23,702 nucleotides of DNA from Chara braunii (GCA_003427395.1 BFEA01000006.1:6966084-6989785), one strand, 5' to 3'. Positions 1 through 8,559 are shown, counted from the first letter of the stretch. The notes: a model not told the origin generated them from the sequence alone. Program-made: numbers and translations.

Positions 1-438
1 GTGTGGCGCAGGGTTGTCCTTGGGTGCATGTGGCATCTGTGTGTTGGGGAACGAGGTTGTGAGTGAAGCGAGAGACATACCTGGTGCTGGAAGCGTGCGG
101 CATTGGCCACTATCTGCTCGTACTTCGGTGAAGCTGTTGTCGTCATCTTCGACGTTGTAGTATAGGCTAGACGTCATCCTCGACATTGTAGTATAGGCTA
201 GATAGGATTTGCCACTTGTAGTCTGGGCGCCGAGCGCCAGATAGGATATCAACATTGGTTCTTCGTTGATGATGATGATGGGACTATTTCAGCATTGTCA
301 ATTTCGAACTCTTGGTGTGCTGTTATTTGGTGAAACTCGTGATGCAATTCTGTTGTTGGTTCGAGGTCACGACTATCTGGTCTCATATGTATGATTCCGT
401 TTGATTGTTGAAGTTTGCTATTGCTCATCTTCCTTGCA
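1..438 (+). repeat. LTR 3' portion (Ty3/gypsy-type), truncated by window start
   Basis: This is the same sequence family as 23017-23395 at the other end of the window: the two can be followed in parallel from the phrase 'ccttgggtgcatgtggcatc' to a shared end '...catcttccttgca', after which they diverge at once. An end in CA at a sharp homology break is what an LTR boundary looks like. To the right, mitochondrial nad4L sequence begins directly, so this is the outer 3' edge of an element or a solo LTR. The copy carries a 31-bp tandem duplication (141-202, 'cgtcatc..cgac.ttgtagtataggcta' twice) that the 23-kb copy lacks. It also contains the motif TGGGCGCCGAGCGCCA (224-239), found in the other LTR-like copies. 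No coding potential was seen. Confidence 0.75.
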
Positions 439-640
439 TGCGTATTATGTTAATGTCAATTGAGGTAATGTTACTTGCTGTCAATTTGAACTTTTTAGTC
501 TTTTCTGTTTATCTAGATGACATGATGGGTCCATTATTTGCTTTATTCGTATTAACTGTAGCTGCTGTAAAATCTGCTATTGGGCTCGCTATTCTTGTTA
601 TTACTTTTTAATTCGTGGCACTATTGAAATCTATCCAAAC
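439..640 (+). pseudogene. nad4L: nad4L fragment (NADH dehydrogenase subunit 4L, mitochondrial), 5'-truncated and frameshifted
   Basis: Subunit 4L is a small three-helix membrane protein of respiratory complex I, normally about 100 residues. Here the frame reads [20 protein letters not shown], then SVYLDDMMG and [12 protein letters not shown], which are diagnostic nad4L segments. The N-terminal ~30 residues (first membrane helix) are missing because the LTR ends at 438. After ITF a TAA stop occurs at about 609, and the expected continuation IRGTIE is readable one base out of frame (612-630), so a base has been lost. The segment usually read as AAES is AVKS here, a Glu-to-Lys change consistent with G-to-A. 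The upstream 'start' in this frame lies inside the LTR and is not genuine. It is a non-functional fragment. Confidence 0.88.
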
Positions 641-1027
641 CAAAACAAGTGGCCCATTTCCGCTTAAGGATGGCGCCTGAATAAGAGGCGCCTTAGATTA
701 GAGAAAAGAAACAAACAAACAAAAGAAAAGAAAAAGAAAGAAAGCCACGGTAGCCTCGCCTAATCGGTGGAATGAATGAATAGCAGGCTACCCTATATTC
801 AATAAATGAATTTCTTATTAATTTCATTACCTATATCACTCTTCACTCGATTCGAGCCTTTTCTTTAGTGTCCAATTCTATATGGATTAATATCATACAT
901 AACGAAATTAGCAACGAAGAGTAGACATAGAGAATTACCATCAGATAATAATAAAATAGATCCATCCTAGACTTTCGTCCCCACAAGTACATTACATGTT
1001 ATTCATTAATGCATGAAGGGCACGAAG
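641..1027. other. Intergenic mitochondrial-like DNA without a gene; one GC-rich hairpin
   Basis: No coding frame or RNA gene was recognised. The stretch has a perfect 7-bp hairpin GGCGCCT/AGGCGCC (672-678 with 686-692), placed just after nad4L where a transcript-end hairpin could sit. An A/G-rich run (about 700-745) of AAAC, AAAG and AAAGG words follows. The rest is AT-rich and featureless. Confidence 0.5.
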
Positions 1028-1115
1028 TGGGAGAGACAGGATTCAAAATCTACGTAGAAATATGACCTTCAACAGATTTACTATCTGTTGCTTTTAACCA
1101 CTCGGCCGCTTTTCG
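1028..1115 (-). tRNA. trnY: tRNA-Tyr(GUA), mitochondrial type, degenerate (probable pseudogene)
   Basis: On the minus strand the D-arm GGCCGAGTGGTTAAAAGC, an anticodon stem ACAGA/TCTGT around loop TAGTAAA (anticodon GTA), a long variable region typical of tRNA-Tyr and a 3' end CTCTCCCA are all visible over 88 nt. Several expected bases are changed. The 5' acceptor strand is CGAAAAG, which pairs with the 3' strand at only four of seven positions. The base before the anticodon is A instead of the near-universal U33. The T-arm reads GATTTTGAATCC where a GGTTCGAATCC-like sequence is normal. Most differences are C-to-T or G-to-A. It is unlikely to fold into a working tRNA. Confidence 0.75.
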
Positions 1116-1123
1116 AAGAATTC

Positions 1124-1196
1124 AGCATCCTACAGGATTTGAACCTGTGACCTTCAACTTAAAAGGTTGTTGCTCTATCAGCTGAGCTAAGAATGC
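1124..1196 (-). tRNA. trnK: tRNA-Lys(UUU), mitochondrial type
   Basis: The minus strand gives a complete cloverleaf. The acceptor GCATTCT pairs with AGGATGC (one G-U). The D-arm is AGCTCAGCTGATAGAGC. The anticodon loop CTTTTAA is flanked by CAAC/GTTG (anticodon TTT), and the T-arm ACAGG TTCAAAT CCTGT is perfect. It lies 8 nt from trnY on the same strand and upstream of rps4 on the same strand. Unlike trnY it shows no obvious structural damage. Confidence 0.85.
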
Positions 1197-1298
1197 AAGT
1201 CACCCAAAAGAGTCGACGGATTCGCCAGAACAAAACAAGCAGCTTATTTTATTCATGTATGTGCTCATCCATGCGTCCCTCTGGACGCGGGGGTGGGG

Positions 1299-1962
1299 TT
1301 AGTGTCTTATTGGCCGCTTGACATGACGGTTGGTTGCCTTCAATTCAAAATATCTTAAATCCATATGGTATGGAAATTGAATTTGTTGAGGTTCATGTAA
1401 CAAAACAGCCATCAATGTTTGATAATTAACTTCTAAATGAGATGGTTTGTTTTTTAAGATTCGGTAATATCTTATATTTTGTTTGATGGTTGACGTGTAG
1501 TTTTGTTGAATAGAAATAAGATCACCACTGAGAACTTGAAAGCTAGGTCGAAGGATAATTTGATTATTAACACAAATATTTTTATGACTTGCTGTCTTGC
1601 TGTAAAATAGTAGAGCAAAAATTCATACGTACAAGAAGAATGGCCAATCTTTTCCTCATGGATAATAGCAAACTCTTTTGTTTGTCTAAATAAGTATACG
1701 TTTTTTTGCTACTTTTTGAACAGGCAGATTATCATAAAAAATAGATAACTTTTTAATCGCTTGTAATTTTTGTGAAAATTCATCGGTCTTGTTTGTTTTT
1801 TTTCGAGCCTTCAAAATATTTTTTTTTGTTTTTGAGTAAGTTTTTTTGTTTGCCAAACATTTGTTTTTTTGTTTGCCAAACATTTTCCAAGATTTGTGGA
1901 CAAGTTTTAAATTTTGATACGCATATTTTTTTTATCTTTGTTTTTTTTTCTTCAAATCGCAA
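1299..1962 (-). pseudogene. rps4: rps4 (mitochondrial ribosomal protein S4), multiple frameshifts
   Basis: S4 is a primary rRNA-binding protein of the small ribosomal subunit. Reading on the minus strand, family segments appear in order but in different frames: FKTCPQILENVWQTKK (about 1860-1910), KKLSIFYDNLPVQK (about 1710-1750), TYLDKQKSLLLSM..KRLAILLVRMNFCSTIL (about 1605-1700), and SHKNICVNNQIILRPSFQV onward to ..HLEVNYQTLMAVLLHEPQQI.. with a TAA stop at 1299-1301. At least three frame changes are needed, two of them beside T-runs (around 1695-1705 and 1800-1865) and one near 1590-1600. The 1800-1865 region also holds a duplicated 'tttgtttgccaaacat'. The start is uncertain; the open frame begins at 1962, overlapping the neighbouring trnG region closely. 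Either it is a decayed copy or the assembly has homopolymer errors. Confidence 0.85.
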
Positions 1963-1963
1963 T

Positions 1964-2033
1964 TGCGGATAACGGGAATCGAACCCATATCCCCTGCTTG
2001 GAAGGCAGACAATTTTCTTTAATGTATATCTGC
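1964..2033 (-). tRNA. trnG: tRNA-Gly(UCC), mitochondrial type, weakened D-arm
   Basis: Minus strand: the T-arm GGGTTCGATTCCC and acceptor 3' strand TATCCGC, with anticodon stem CTGC/GCAG around CTTCCAA (anticodon TCC), are clear. The 5' acceptor strand is GCAGATA, where GCGGATA would pair fully, leaving one A-C mismatch. The D-arm (CATTAAAGAAAATT) has lost the usual GG, again by G-to-A differences. It may be a pseudogene. Confidence 0.72.
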
Positions 2034-2116
2034 TATTTACATATTGAATTGATTGACTCAGGCTCGTCTGGGTGAACGTAAAGTCTCCCTATCTTCGCTC
2101 AAAGATTAAGAGGCAA

Positions 2117-2157
2117 CCATCTACTAAGTAAGATGTGATTTGATTTGTAGTAGATGG
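2117..2157. other. Perfect 10-bp inverted repeat between trnG and trnS
   Basis: CCATCTACTA (2117-2126) and TAGTAGATGG (2148-2157) are exact reverse complements separated by 21 nt, in a gene-free stretch of mitochondrial-like DNA. It could be a transcript-processing or end-stabilising hairpin, or a chance relic. No function is shown. Confidence 0.5.
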
Positions 2158-2240
2158 GAAAAAAAACAACCCAGATCTCATCCTCACTAACGATGTGTTT
2201 GATGGAGTGGAAAGAAAGGTACAAGGGGCGTCTTTGCTTC

Positions 2241-2325
2241 GGATGAATGTCTGAGTGGTTGAAGGTATCAGTCTTGAAAACTGACATATTACAAAATATT
2301 GGGGGTTCGAATCCCTCTCCATCCA
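2241..2325 (+). tRNA. trnS: tRNA-Ser(UGA), mitochondrial type
   Basis: Plus strand, 85 nt with a long variable arm as in class II tRNAs. The D-arm is GTCTGAGTGGTTGAAGGTA, the anticodon stem TCAGT/ACTGA encloses CTTGAAA (anticodon TGA), and the T-arm is GGGGGTTCGAATCCCTC. The acceptor GGATGAA pairs with TCCATCC except at position 6 (A-C, where a G-C is expected). It is close to functional but has one acceptor mismatch. Confidence 0.85.
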
Positions 2326-2349
2326 TTCATGTATGTTAATTTACGGATA

Positions 2350-3082
2350 ATGAATTCAGTATTGAAAATGATTATCGAGGAAGCTCGAATTCGTTTTTTG
2401 TGGATTTTTATTTGTTTTGTTTTCACTTTATTGACTTGTTATTGTTTCTGAAAAGAAAATGTTTTTTTATTAGCTAAACCTTTTCTTGCTCTACGCATAG
2501 AAAAACCATCATTTATTTGCACACAAATGACTGAAACTTTGAAAACATTTATGCAAATTTCCCTAAGCTTCGCCCTTTTTTTTGTTTTCCTTTTTTCAGT
2601 TATCAAATTTGGTGTTTTGTTATTCTTAATTGTTACAAAACACAAAGGGTCCAATGGACAAAATTGTTCTATTTGAGTGTATTTTTTTTCTTGTTGTTTT
2701 TTTTTCTTATTTATTATTGGGTAGTTCCCATTATTTGGAACTTGTTGTTTACCTTAAATACATCTATGAATTTACTACACATTCAGTTACAACTGAAGAT
2801 TTATGATTATATTTTGTTAATTGTTCGTATTTTGTTTGTTTCATCAATATGTTCTCAAGTACCAGTCTTCGTGATCTTCTCAATAGAATCAAAACGTATT
2901 TCAGTAAAAACTTGTATCAAAAATCGTCGTTCTTTTCTCCTTTTCTCAGTCTTAATAGCAGCTTTTTTAACTTCTCCCGACATTTGGTTTCAAGTTTTGT
3001 GTGTTTTGCCTATTTATCGTGTGATATCGAATTAAATATATTTTATGCTTTTATTTGGCAAATTTCTCAAGCCAATAGTTGA
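2350..3082 (+). pseudogene. tatC: tatC/mttB (mitochondrial twin-arginine translocase subunit C), broken
   Basis: TatC (MttB) is a six-helix inner-membrane protein of the Tat-type translocation system, encoded in many plant mitochondria. The frame opens at ATG 2350 with MNSVLKMIIEEARIRFLWIF and FTLLTCY. It meets TGA at about 2446 at a position where the family has Ser, and continues LLAKPFLALRIEKPSF..QMTETLKTFM. It then shifts frame near 2650 into LFYLSVFF..YYWVVPIIWNLLF, QLQLKIYDYILLIVRILFVSSICSQVPVFVI, and ..SVKTCIKNRRSFL. A last shift near 3015 separates LPIY from IELNIFYAF..SQANS and the TGA at 3080-3082. Coverage is full length (about 240 codons) with one stop and two frameshifts. Confidence 0.87.
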
Positions 3083-3595
3083 TAGATCTAATATGGAGAC
3101 TTGAAGGATAAAAAAGATAATTAATAAGCCCAGAAACTTGCTTCAGAAACAACAAAACTAACTCAAGGGTGGTACCCGTAAGGCTAGGATTTCCCGACTA
3201 TTTTTTACGGGTACATAATTTCATTAAAACACGAATAGAGTCAAGAGTTCCATCGCTAGGCTCGAAGAAAGAGTCGAGCCTAGACGGTCGTAACAAGTGC
3301 TCTCCGAACCGTGCGAGATGGTCGCCCATCACACGGCTCTCCAACTCAAGTTGCCTTATTATTATATAAATAAAATAAATAAATAAGCCAGAGTGGCCTT
3401 CGCGCCTTTATTTGACTCATTATGACTCGTGCGTGTTATTTCTTATTTAACAGTTCACCGAGAATTAGTTGAGTCAATTCTCATATATGAATCATCCTTC
3501 GGCCTTAAATGTCAAATAAGAGAGAGTCCTATCTGTTGCGAGAGCGGCGGCGTGCTCTACCAGGCTCTTCCCTTTCGCCGGTGAGCCAAAATAAT
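3083..3595. other. Intergenic or intron-remnant DNA between tatC and the first cox1 exon piece
   Basis: No protein frame was recognised. Two perfect 10-bp hairpins are present: GTACCCGTAA (3172-3181) with TTACGGGTAC (3205-3214), and CTAGGCTCGA (3256-3265) with TCGAGCCTAG (3274-3283). A minus-strand group II domain V follows (3306-3339, listed separately). The remainder has small GC-rich words such as CCTTCGGCC. The right end abuts a cox1 exon at the point where some plants carry a cox1 intron, so part of it may be the tail of an unrecognised intron. Confidence 0.5.
3306..3339 (-). ncRNA. Group II intron domain V, minus strand, without the rest of its intron
   Basis: The minus strand reads GAGCCGTGTGATGG, then the GNRA tetraloop GCGA, then CCATC-TC-GCACGGTTC. 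This is exactly the canonical 34-nt length, with the AGC catalytic triad, the 2-nt bulge and a fully paired upper stem. On the minus strand the hairpin 3256-3283 follows about 22 nt downstream and could act as a domain VI, although no bulged adenosine is obvious. Only about 250 bp lies between this domain and the plus-strand cox1 exon, too little for a normal intron upstream. It is therefore a remnant, or the 3' half of a split (trans-spliced) intron. Confidence 0.8.
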
Positions 3596-3690
3596 GTTAT
3601 AATTTAATTCTTCATGGATTTGGTATTATCAGCCATGTGTTTTTTACTTTTTCCAGAAAGCCGTGTTTGGCTATTTGGGCATGGTTTATG
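3596..3690 (+). pseudogene. cox1: cox1 exon piece (cytochrome c oxidase subunit 1), internal
   Basis: Cox1 is the catalytic haem-copper subunit of complex IV. With one base missing near 3664, this stretch reads Y-N-LILHGFGIISH-V-F-FTFSRKP, then FGYLGMVY, matching the segment just before the MISIGVLGF region. The last base before the intron is the G of the codon completed by CT at 5430-5431 (Y-A-MISIG), so the join to the next exon is exact. Differences from the usual sequence include P-to-H in LPGFG. All upstream coding parts of cox1 (roughly the first 240 residues) are absent from the window: the gene is 5'-truncated or was rearranged before transfer. Confidence 0.8.
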
Positions 3691-4249
3691 GTGCGTCGTG
3701 TAAGGTGTATTTCGTCGATATCGGACGCCAACCGAAGGCAAGCACGAAGTGCAGCAAGACTTGTTGGACACGAAAGCAAGACGCAAAGAAGTGGGCGTCT
3801 GGTCTCCTTCCTGTATTTTTTATGGAGTAAATCAACCAAGGGTAGCGTTTCCGAAATGCGCATGGAAAAGCACTTGGTCAAACTGAGCAACAGGAGGCTC
3901 GTACCTCCGAGGCCGGCTCTGGAGATAAAAGTCGGAACAAATGAGGATAACAAACTCGATTATGTAGTGGTTGAACGACATGATTCTCTAAGTCGGCTAG
4001 TAATGGCTTGGACTCTTAGGCATGGTTTTGGTGGTGCATATAACATGAGAGCGATACAGGCAATTCCTAACGCGCCTTCGGCCTCAATAAGGCACAAAGA
4101 ATACACTTACACGAGCATTCACCACCGACAAGGGCGCCTTTGGCGCCGGTGAATATGCAATCACAAGATCGGACTCACTCGACAATGATAATGAGAAGGT
4201 CGACAGAGCCGCCATAGTAGGGGAACTGAAGGGCGGCAGTCACGAATCG

Positions 4250-5373
4250 ATGGCAGAGGGCGCGGCCTCTTCACAAACGGATTTCTGGAAGTGCCGACCG
4301 AAGCTTGAAACTCTGCTGAGAGAACGATATGTTCATGGCGAAGTTTGCAACCCTATCGAGGTTGTTTCAGACGTATCCTTCCTAATATACTGCTATGAAC
4401 TCATCCGTGGTAATCCTAATAATATGACTCCGGGAGCGACACTCACGATCAAATAGTTCTCAAAATTGAGTCAGCAATTACAAGCTGGTAAATTTGAGCC
4501 ACAAGCGTGGCCTTATCTTATCGTATAAAAAACCCTCACCGTAGTGTTGGACAACATATACGATCTGGAATTTCTGGACTGTTCTCACGCGAAGCGTGCA
4601 ATACTCCAGGTAAACCGAACATTCAAGAGTGCGACTTGGGTTATAGAAGGCGACATTACCACGGCCTGGCGGCTGCCTCTCAAGGTTATTCTAGGAATTC
4701 TTTCAGAAGAAATTGCTTGTAGAAAATTTATGAGCTTAGTTCGAAAATCCCTAAGTGTTGGATATGCTCTTACGTTCTTGCGAACGCCTCTACTATGTAA
4801 CATTACGTTACAACAATTGGACAAATACATATATGAAACCCTAAAGGAGCAATACGACAAGCACGAAGTGGCAAACGCGAACTTTCGACGTCTTAGCTAT
4901 GTGCGATACGCAGATGACTTTGTGATAGACATTACCGACCCTCTTCCTGACGCAATTCACATACGTGATCTTATATCGAGCTTTCTAGGAAAAGATTGGT
5001 GTTGCATGCACCCATCAGGAAACTGTTAAGTACACTGCGAGAACGGGGATTTTTGAAAGGAGACTTTATACCCACGACAAAACGTGCAATAGTCCTCATG
5101 GATCATGCTGACATATTAAGATTCTACAATCAGGGAATACTCAGAATCCTGAATTACTACTCTTTAGTGGACAATCGATCATCATTAGTTCACTTAATGA
5201 AGGAATCTTGTGCATTGACCTTAGCGCTTAAATATCGCACTAAGTTCAAAAGAAGCACGCTGAAGAAACTTGGTCCACAGTTGCAATGTGCTGAGACGGG
5301 CGTGGTCCTATATAAACCTACTAGTTTATCGAGAACATTATCGAACGATGATTCGTGGCGGAGAGCCGTATGA
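4250..5373 (+). pseudogene. Group II intron reverse transcriptase/maturase, degenerate
   Basis: Intron-encoded proteins of this family assist splicing and copy the intron. Recognisable parts in order: FLIYCYELIRGNPNNMTPGA (RT-0/1, about 4367-4440), FSKLSQQLQAGKFEP (4458-4505), the LDNIYDLEFLDCSH region, ATWVIEGDI (about 4640), ILGILSEEI (RT-3), PLLCNITLQQLDKYIYETL (RT-4), RYADDFVI with the YADD catalytic motif (about 4903-4930), and LKYRTKFKRSTLKKLG of the X/maturase domain (5230-5275). Damage: TAG at 4454-4456, TAA at about 4526, a frame change near 5000-5030, and small in-frame deletions, including the segment between VIEGDI and ILGIL and the conserved P-Q-G stretch before SPLLCN. The start is not certain. 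It is not functional as read. Confidence 0.82.
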
Positions 5374-5396
5374 TGGAAAACTATCACGTGCGGTTC
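5363..5396 (+). ncRNA. Domain V of the cox1 group II intron
   Basis: A 34-nt element GAGCCGTATGATGG / AAAA / CTATCACGTGCGGTTC. The AGC triad is present, the lower stem pairs and the upper stem is TGATGG/CTATCA. The terminal loop AAAA replaces the expected GNRA loop. It lies 33 nt before the intron 3' end, as expected. Confidence 0.88.
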
Positions 5397-5429
5397 GGAA
5401 GGCGGGAAAACACAACTCCCGACCCCTAT

Positions 5430-5470
5430 CTATGATAAGTATTGGAGTTCTTGGATTTATTGTGTGGGCT
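5430..5470 (+). pseudogene. cox1: cox1 short internal exon
   Basis: It reads (A)MISIGVLGFIVWA with no damage in this 41-nt segment. It is bounded on the left by the group II intron end and on the right by a group I intron. The 5' exon ends in T (GGGCT), as group I introns require, and joins to CATCAC at 6610 to give V-W-A-H-H-M. Confidence 0.88.
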
Positions 5471-5574
5471 CAAGATGGGTCCCTCTCATGGCAACATGAG
5501 AGTTCAATCATTTCGCTATATGCTGGAAATGCCTTAGTGAAACGGTATTCACCAGTTCGAAGTAGCTGATGCAG

Positions 5575-5935
5575 GACCCAGGGTTCGATCCCTAGTTCCC
5601 CAACTTACCTGTGAACAATATCTGTGACAACTTGAAGAATTGAACCTGCGACCTGTAGGACCGCCAGTGGTAAGTAGGTCTGTCGTAGGTCTTTAGGTAG
5701 CCAGGATTTGATCCATAGACCTGTAGAGTAGAAGTCCAGTTGCAGTCCTTCTAGAAGGTTGGCAAGTGGTCAAGTGGTGTGACTAAAGCAAGCCCATGTT
5801 GGAGACGAGGACAAGTGGCAAGGGCAAATAGTAGGACCCCAGTGCAACTGCACTGCGTCGTAGGGTTGTCACTATGCAGTCATGGGAAAGTCTAGAAAGT
5901 ACCAGTCCGGTCCAGCAAGTACCACGGGGGGGGAC
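5575..5935 (+). mobile_element. Internal tail of an LTR element inserted in the cox1 intron (tentative)
   Basis: This GC-richer stretch does not belong to the group I intron and has no recognised coding frame. It ends in a polypurine tract (ACGGGGGGGGAC, 5924-5935) directly before a TG that starts an LTR-like segment. Three places resemble tRNA T-arms: GGGTTCGATCCC near 5581-5592 on the plus strand, and GGTTCAATTC and GGATCAAATCC on the minus strand near 5637 and 5704. They may be relics of mitochondrial tRNAs or chance. The left boundary is approximate. Confidence 0.4.
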
Positions 5936-6374
5936 TGTGTGCATCATGGGCGAGGGATACAAGGCAGACCAATGCAACACAAAAGTATAAATCAAGAGGC
6001 TGCGTCCAGCCATGGAGGCATTCTTGCGGAAGCTCTGCGGAAGCGCTGCTCGGGCGTCATGTGCAAGGGAGGTCTGCAGATGGCCTGAAGACGAAGTGGG
6101 CAGAAGTTAGTGATAGGCTAGTTAGCTGTTAGTGGCCATGCGCCATAGCCATAGACAGTTAGTGAGTGTGTATGTGTGTGTGCGGTGGTTGGCGTGCATG
6201 GTATCCAGGGTGATCCGGAGTCGAGTTGCGTGTGAACTCTGAGTCGAACGTGTAAGTGTGGGCGCCCAGCGCCATAGTCAACTGAAGTAAACTTTGATTT
6301 GAGTTGAGTTGCAAACTACCATATCTCCGAGTTTGAGTTGGGTGCACAGCGCCAAGTTATTCTCATCTGTTGCA
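5936..6374 (+). repeat. LTR-like sequence (solo or 3' LTR) within the cox1 group I intron
   Basis: A 439-bp segment begins TGTGTGCATC right after a G8 polypurine tract and ends ...CATCTGTTGCA, like the other LTRs in the window that end ...CATCTTCCTTGCA. It has two copies of the 16-bp TGGG(C/T)GC..AGCGCCA motif (6259-6274 and 6339-6354) that is also present in the LTRs at 1-438 and 22508-23395, so it is a related but diverged family member. Group I intron sequence resumes within about 60 bp on the right. No clean target-site duplication was found. An N is present at 6380. Confidence 0.55.
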
Positions 6375-6609
6375 TGCATNTTTGAGTGTGAATCAGCAAG
6401 ACTGATTTCATTAGAGTTGGAAGTTCCAAATTCGTTGGTCAATCAGCAGGCTCGCCATAGTTTGATCGAAGAGGAGCCTCAAAGACTACAAGCGAAGCAA
6501 CTTTTGCCGCCTCTTAGTGCTGCGCAAATGGCATGGCAAACGCCGCAGCGTAAGCTGGCAGGAATGTTCAAGATATAGTCCATACCATGGATAAATTCAT
6601 GGAGAAAGG

Positions 6610-6642
6610 CATCACATGTTTACTGTAGGTCTAGACGTAGAT
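6610..6642 (+). pseudogene. cox1: cox1 33-nt internal exon
   Basis: It reads HHMFTVGLDVD exactly, a conserved part of Cox1 that includes His residues near the binuclear centre. It lies between two group I introns; the join GAT-ACC at 6642/6926 restores D-V-D-T-R-A-Y-F. Confidence 0.88.
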
Positions 6643-7626
<984 letters not shown>

Positions 7627-7846
7627 TTAAAGTCAAGAAAGTAGTCCGTTTTTCTTATTTAAATTGCATTGCCCCCAACTTGCGGGCAACGATCACCAAT
7701 GTCTCTTTATATACGGGAGCATATATAATATGCGTTGGCAAAAGAAAAACTCCGAATTCGCAGTTCGGGGATGCACGTTGCACATACTAATAATGATTGG
7801 AGTCTCCATCAGAGAAAGCGGTACTTTTCCACATTGATTTGATTTA
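7627..7846. other. Intergenic region between convergent cox1 and sdh4
   Basis: No gene recognised. It holds short GC-rich words and the hairpin-like phrase CCGAATTCGCAGTTCGG (7752-7768). cox1 (+) and sdh4 (-) converge on it, so it would contain both transcript ends in the source mitochondrial genome. Confidence 0.4.
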
Positions 7847-8125
7847 TTAGTGGACATAAGATGATACCAAAACAAACAAAAGAAATATATATTTGATGAT
7901 TATTAAAATAAACACTTTAAAAAAAAAAAAAAAAAAAATTGTGTTACTTCATGGTGAATATAGTCTGCTAGAATTTCCTCCATTCCTACATGCATATGCT
8001 AAAAAAGTAGGATATTTAACAAAATCAAAGTGAAAACAATTGCTAAAAGTATAGTTTGGAATTAAAAAAGCAGCAGTAATCCGTTGAAGAAGTGAATGTG
8101 TTTATCTTTCTCTATTAGCTTTCAT
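7847..8125 (-). pseudogene. sdh4: sdh4 (succinate dehydrogenase membrane anchor subunit 4), broken
   Basis: Sdh4 is one of two membrane anchors of complex II. The minus strand gives ATG at 8125 (MKANRER), an in-frame TAA where the family has the HWLLQR approach, then LLQRITAAFLIP. One extra base follows, then TILLAIVFTLILLNILLF, a TAG in place of the Trp before [20 protein letters not shown], a 20-base homopolymer (A20 at 7919-7938 on the plus strand), and [18 protein letters not shown] to a TAA at 7847-7849. The core motif H-V-G-(I/M)-EEILADY-(V/I)-HHE is diagnostic. At least two stops, one frameshift and the homopolymer make it non-functional. It follows sdh3 at 16 nt. Confidence 0.85.
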
Positions 8126-8141
8126 TCGTTCACACCTTTTT

Positions 8142-8537
8142 TTACGACAAAGAGAATCTCAAGATATTCAATGTAACTAGACAAGTTGCAAAAAAAAACA
8201 TAATAGTTCCGGAAGTGTACACTTTTGATAAATCTAAGCTGTGCCTTAAATCCCACAATAAATGTCGAATTTTGTTGCTCATACGATAGCATAGTGCTAA
8301 GAAAGCTAAATTGAACAAACTGAAGATTAACCATTGAAAATAACAAATGAAGTAAAAAGCAAACAAATAAAAGTGATGAAAAGTCAGAATAAGTTCACAA
8401 ATTTTGACAAAAAGAATACTAAATAAAATAGTAGTAGCTAAAAAAACACCACAAATTCTATGAAAAATAGAGAAAGTAGACGTTAATTGTGGCTTATAAA
8501 TAGTAATATGAGGTGATAATGGCCGATTGATTTTCAT
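8142..8537 (-). CDS. sdh3: sdh3 (succinate dehydrogenase cytochrome b subunit), apparently intact
   Basis: An uninterrupted 131-residue frame on the minus strand, from ATG at 8537 to TAA at 8142. The N-terminal signature RPLSPHITIYKPQLTSTFSI followed by FHRICGVFLA is characteristic of the SdhC family (residues 5-33), where Ser and Arg contribute to the quinone site. Three membrane helices are visible (about residues 28-50, 60-85 and 108-128). The region IRHLLWDL (about 90-97) carries the conserved His associated with haem b. The family often has N-G-I-R-H here; this copy has N-K-I-R-H. It sits between trnP and sdh4 on the same strand, a natural sdh3-sdh4 pair. It is the only mitochondrial protein gene in the window without a visible break. 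Confidence 0.88.
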   Translation of the reverse strand: MKINRPLSPHITIYKPQLTSTFSIFHRICGVFLATTILFSILFVKICELILTFHHFYLFAFYFICYFQWLIFSLFNLAFLALCYRMSNKIRHLLWDLRHSLDLSKVYTSGTIMFFFATCLVTLNILRFSLS

Positions 8538-8559
8538 GTCAATTTACTCTGATTTTGAC

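Larger units (their letters stand above)
3691..5429 (+). other. cox1 group II intron with degenerate maturase ORF
   Basis: The 5' boundary is GTGCG (3691), a group II GUGYG start. The 3' end is ...CCCTAT (5429), an AY end, and removing 3691-5429 restores Y-A-M-I-S-I-G exactly. Domain V is at 5363-5396, followed by a domain VI-like stem GGCGGGAAAA...CTCCCG. The intron is about 1.74 kb and carries an intron-encoded protein in the expected internal position. The domain V tetraloop reads AAAA instead of GNRA (a G-to-A at its first position), which would weaken its docking. A small perfect hairpin GGCGCC-TTT-GGCGCC lies at 4133-4147. Confidence 0.85.
5471..6609 (+). other. cox1 group I intron, interrupted by an LTR-type insertion
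   Basis: The intron is bounded by ...GGGCT / CAAG at its start and GAAAGG / CATCAC at its end, so it ends in G. The 5' part has a P-like element (TATGCTGGAAATGCC, about 5519-5533). The 3' part after the insertion has a Q-like CAATCAGCAGG (about 6440), an R-like CCTCAAAGACTACAAGC (about 6477) and an S-like AAGATATAGTCC (about 6570). Excluding the foreign DNA, the intron would be only a few hundred bases. No homing endonuclease frame was seen. Confidence 0.78.

Noticed and set aside
3637-4152. 171-residue plus-strand open frame as an independent gene
   Set aside because: Its start is the out-of-frame cox1 exon and the remainder is group II intron RNA-structure region.
5575-5740. Three tRNA genes or a tRNA-derived SINE
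   Set aside because: Only T-arm-like words are present on both strands; no D- or anticodon arms, A/B boxes or tail could be placed.
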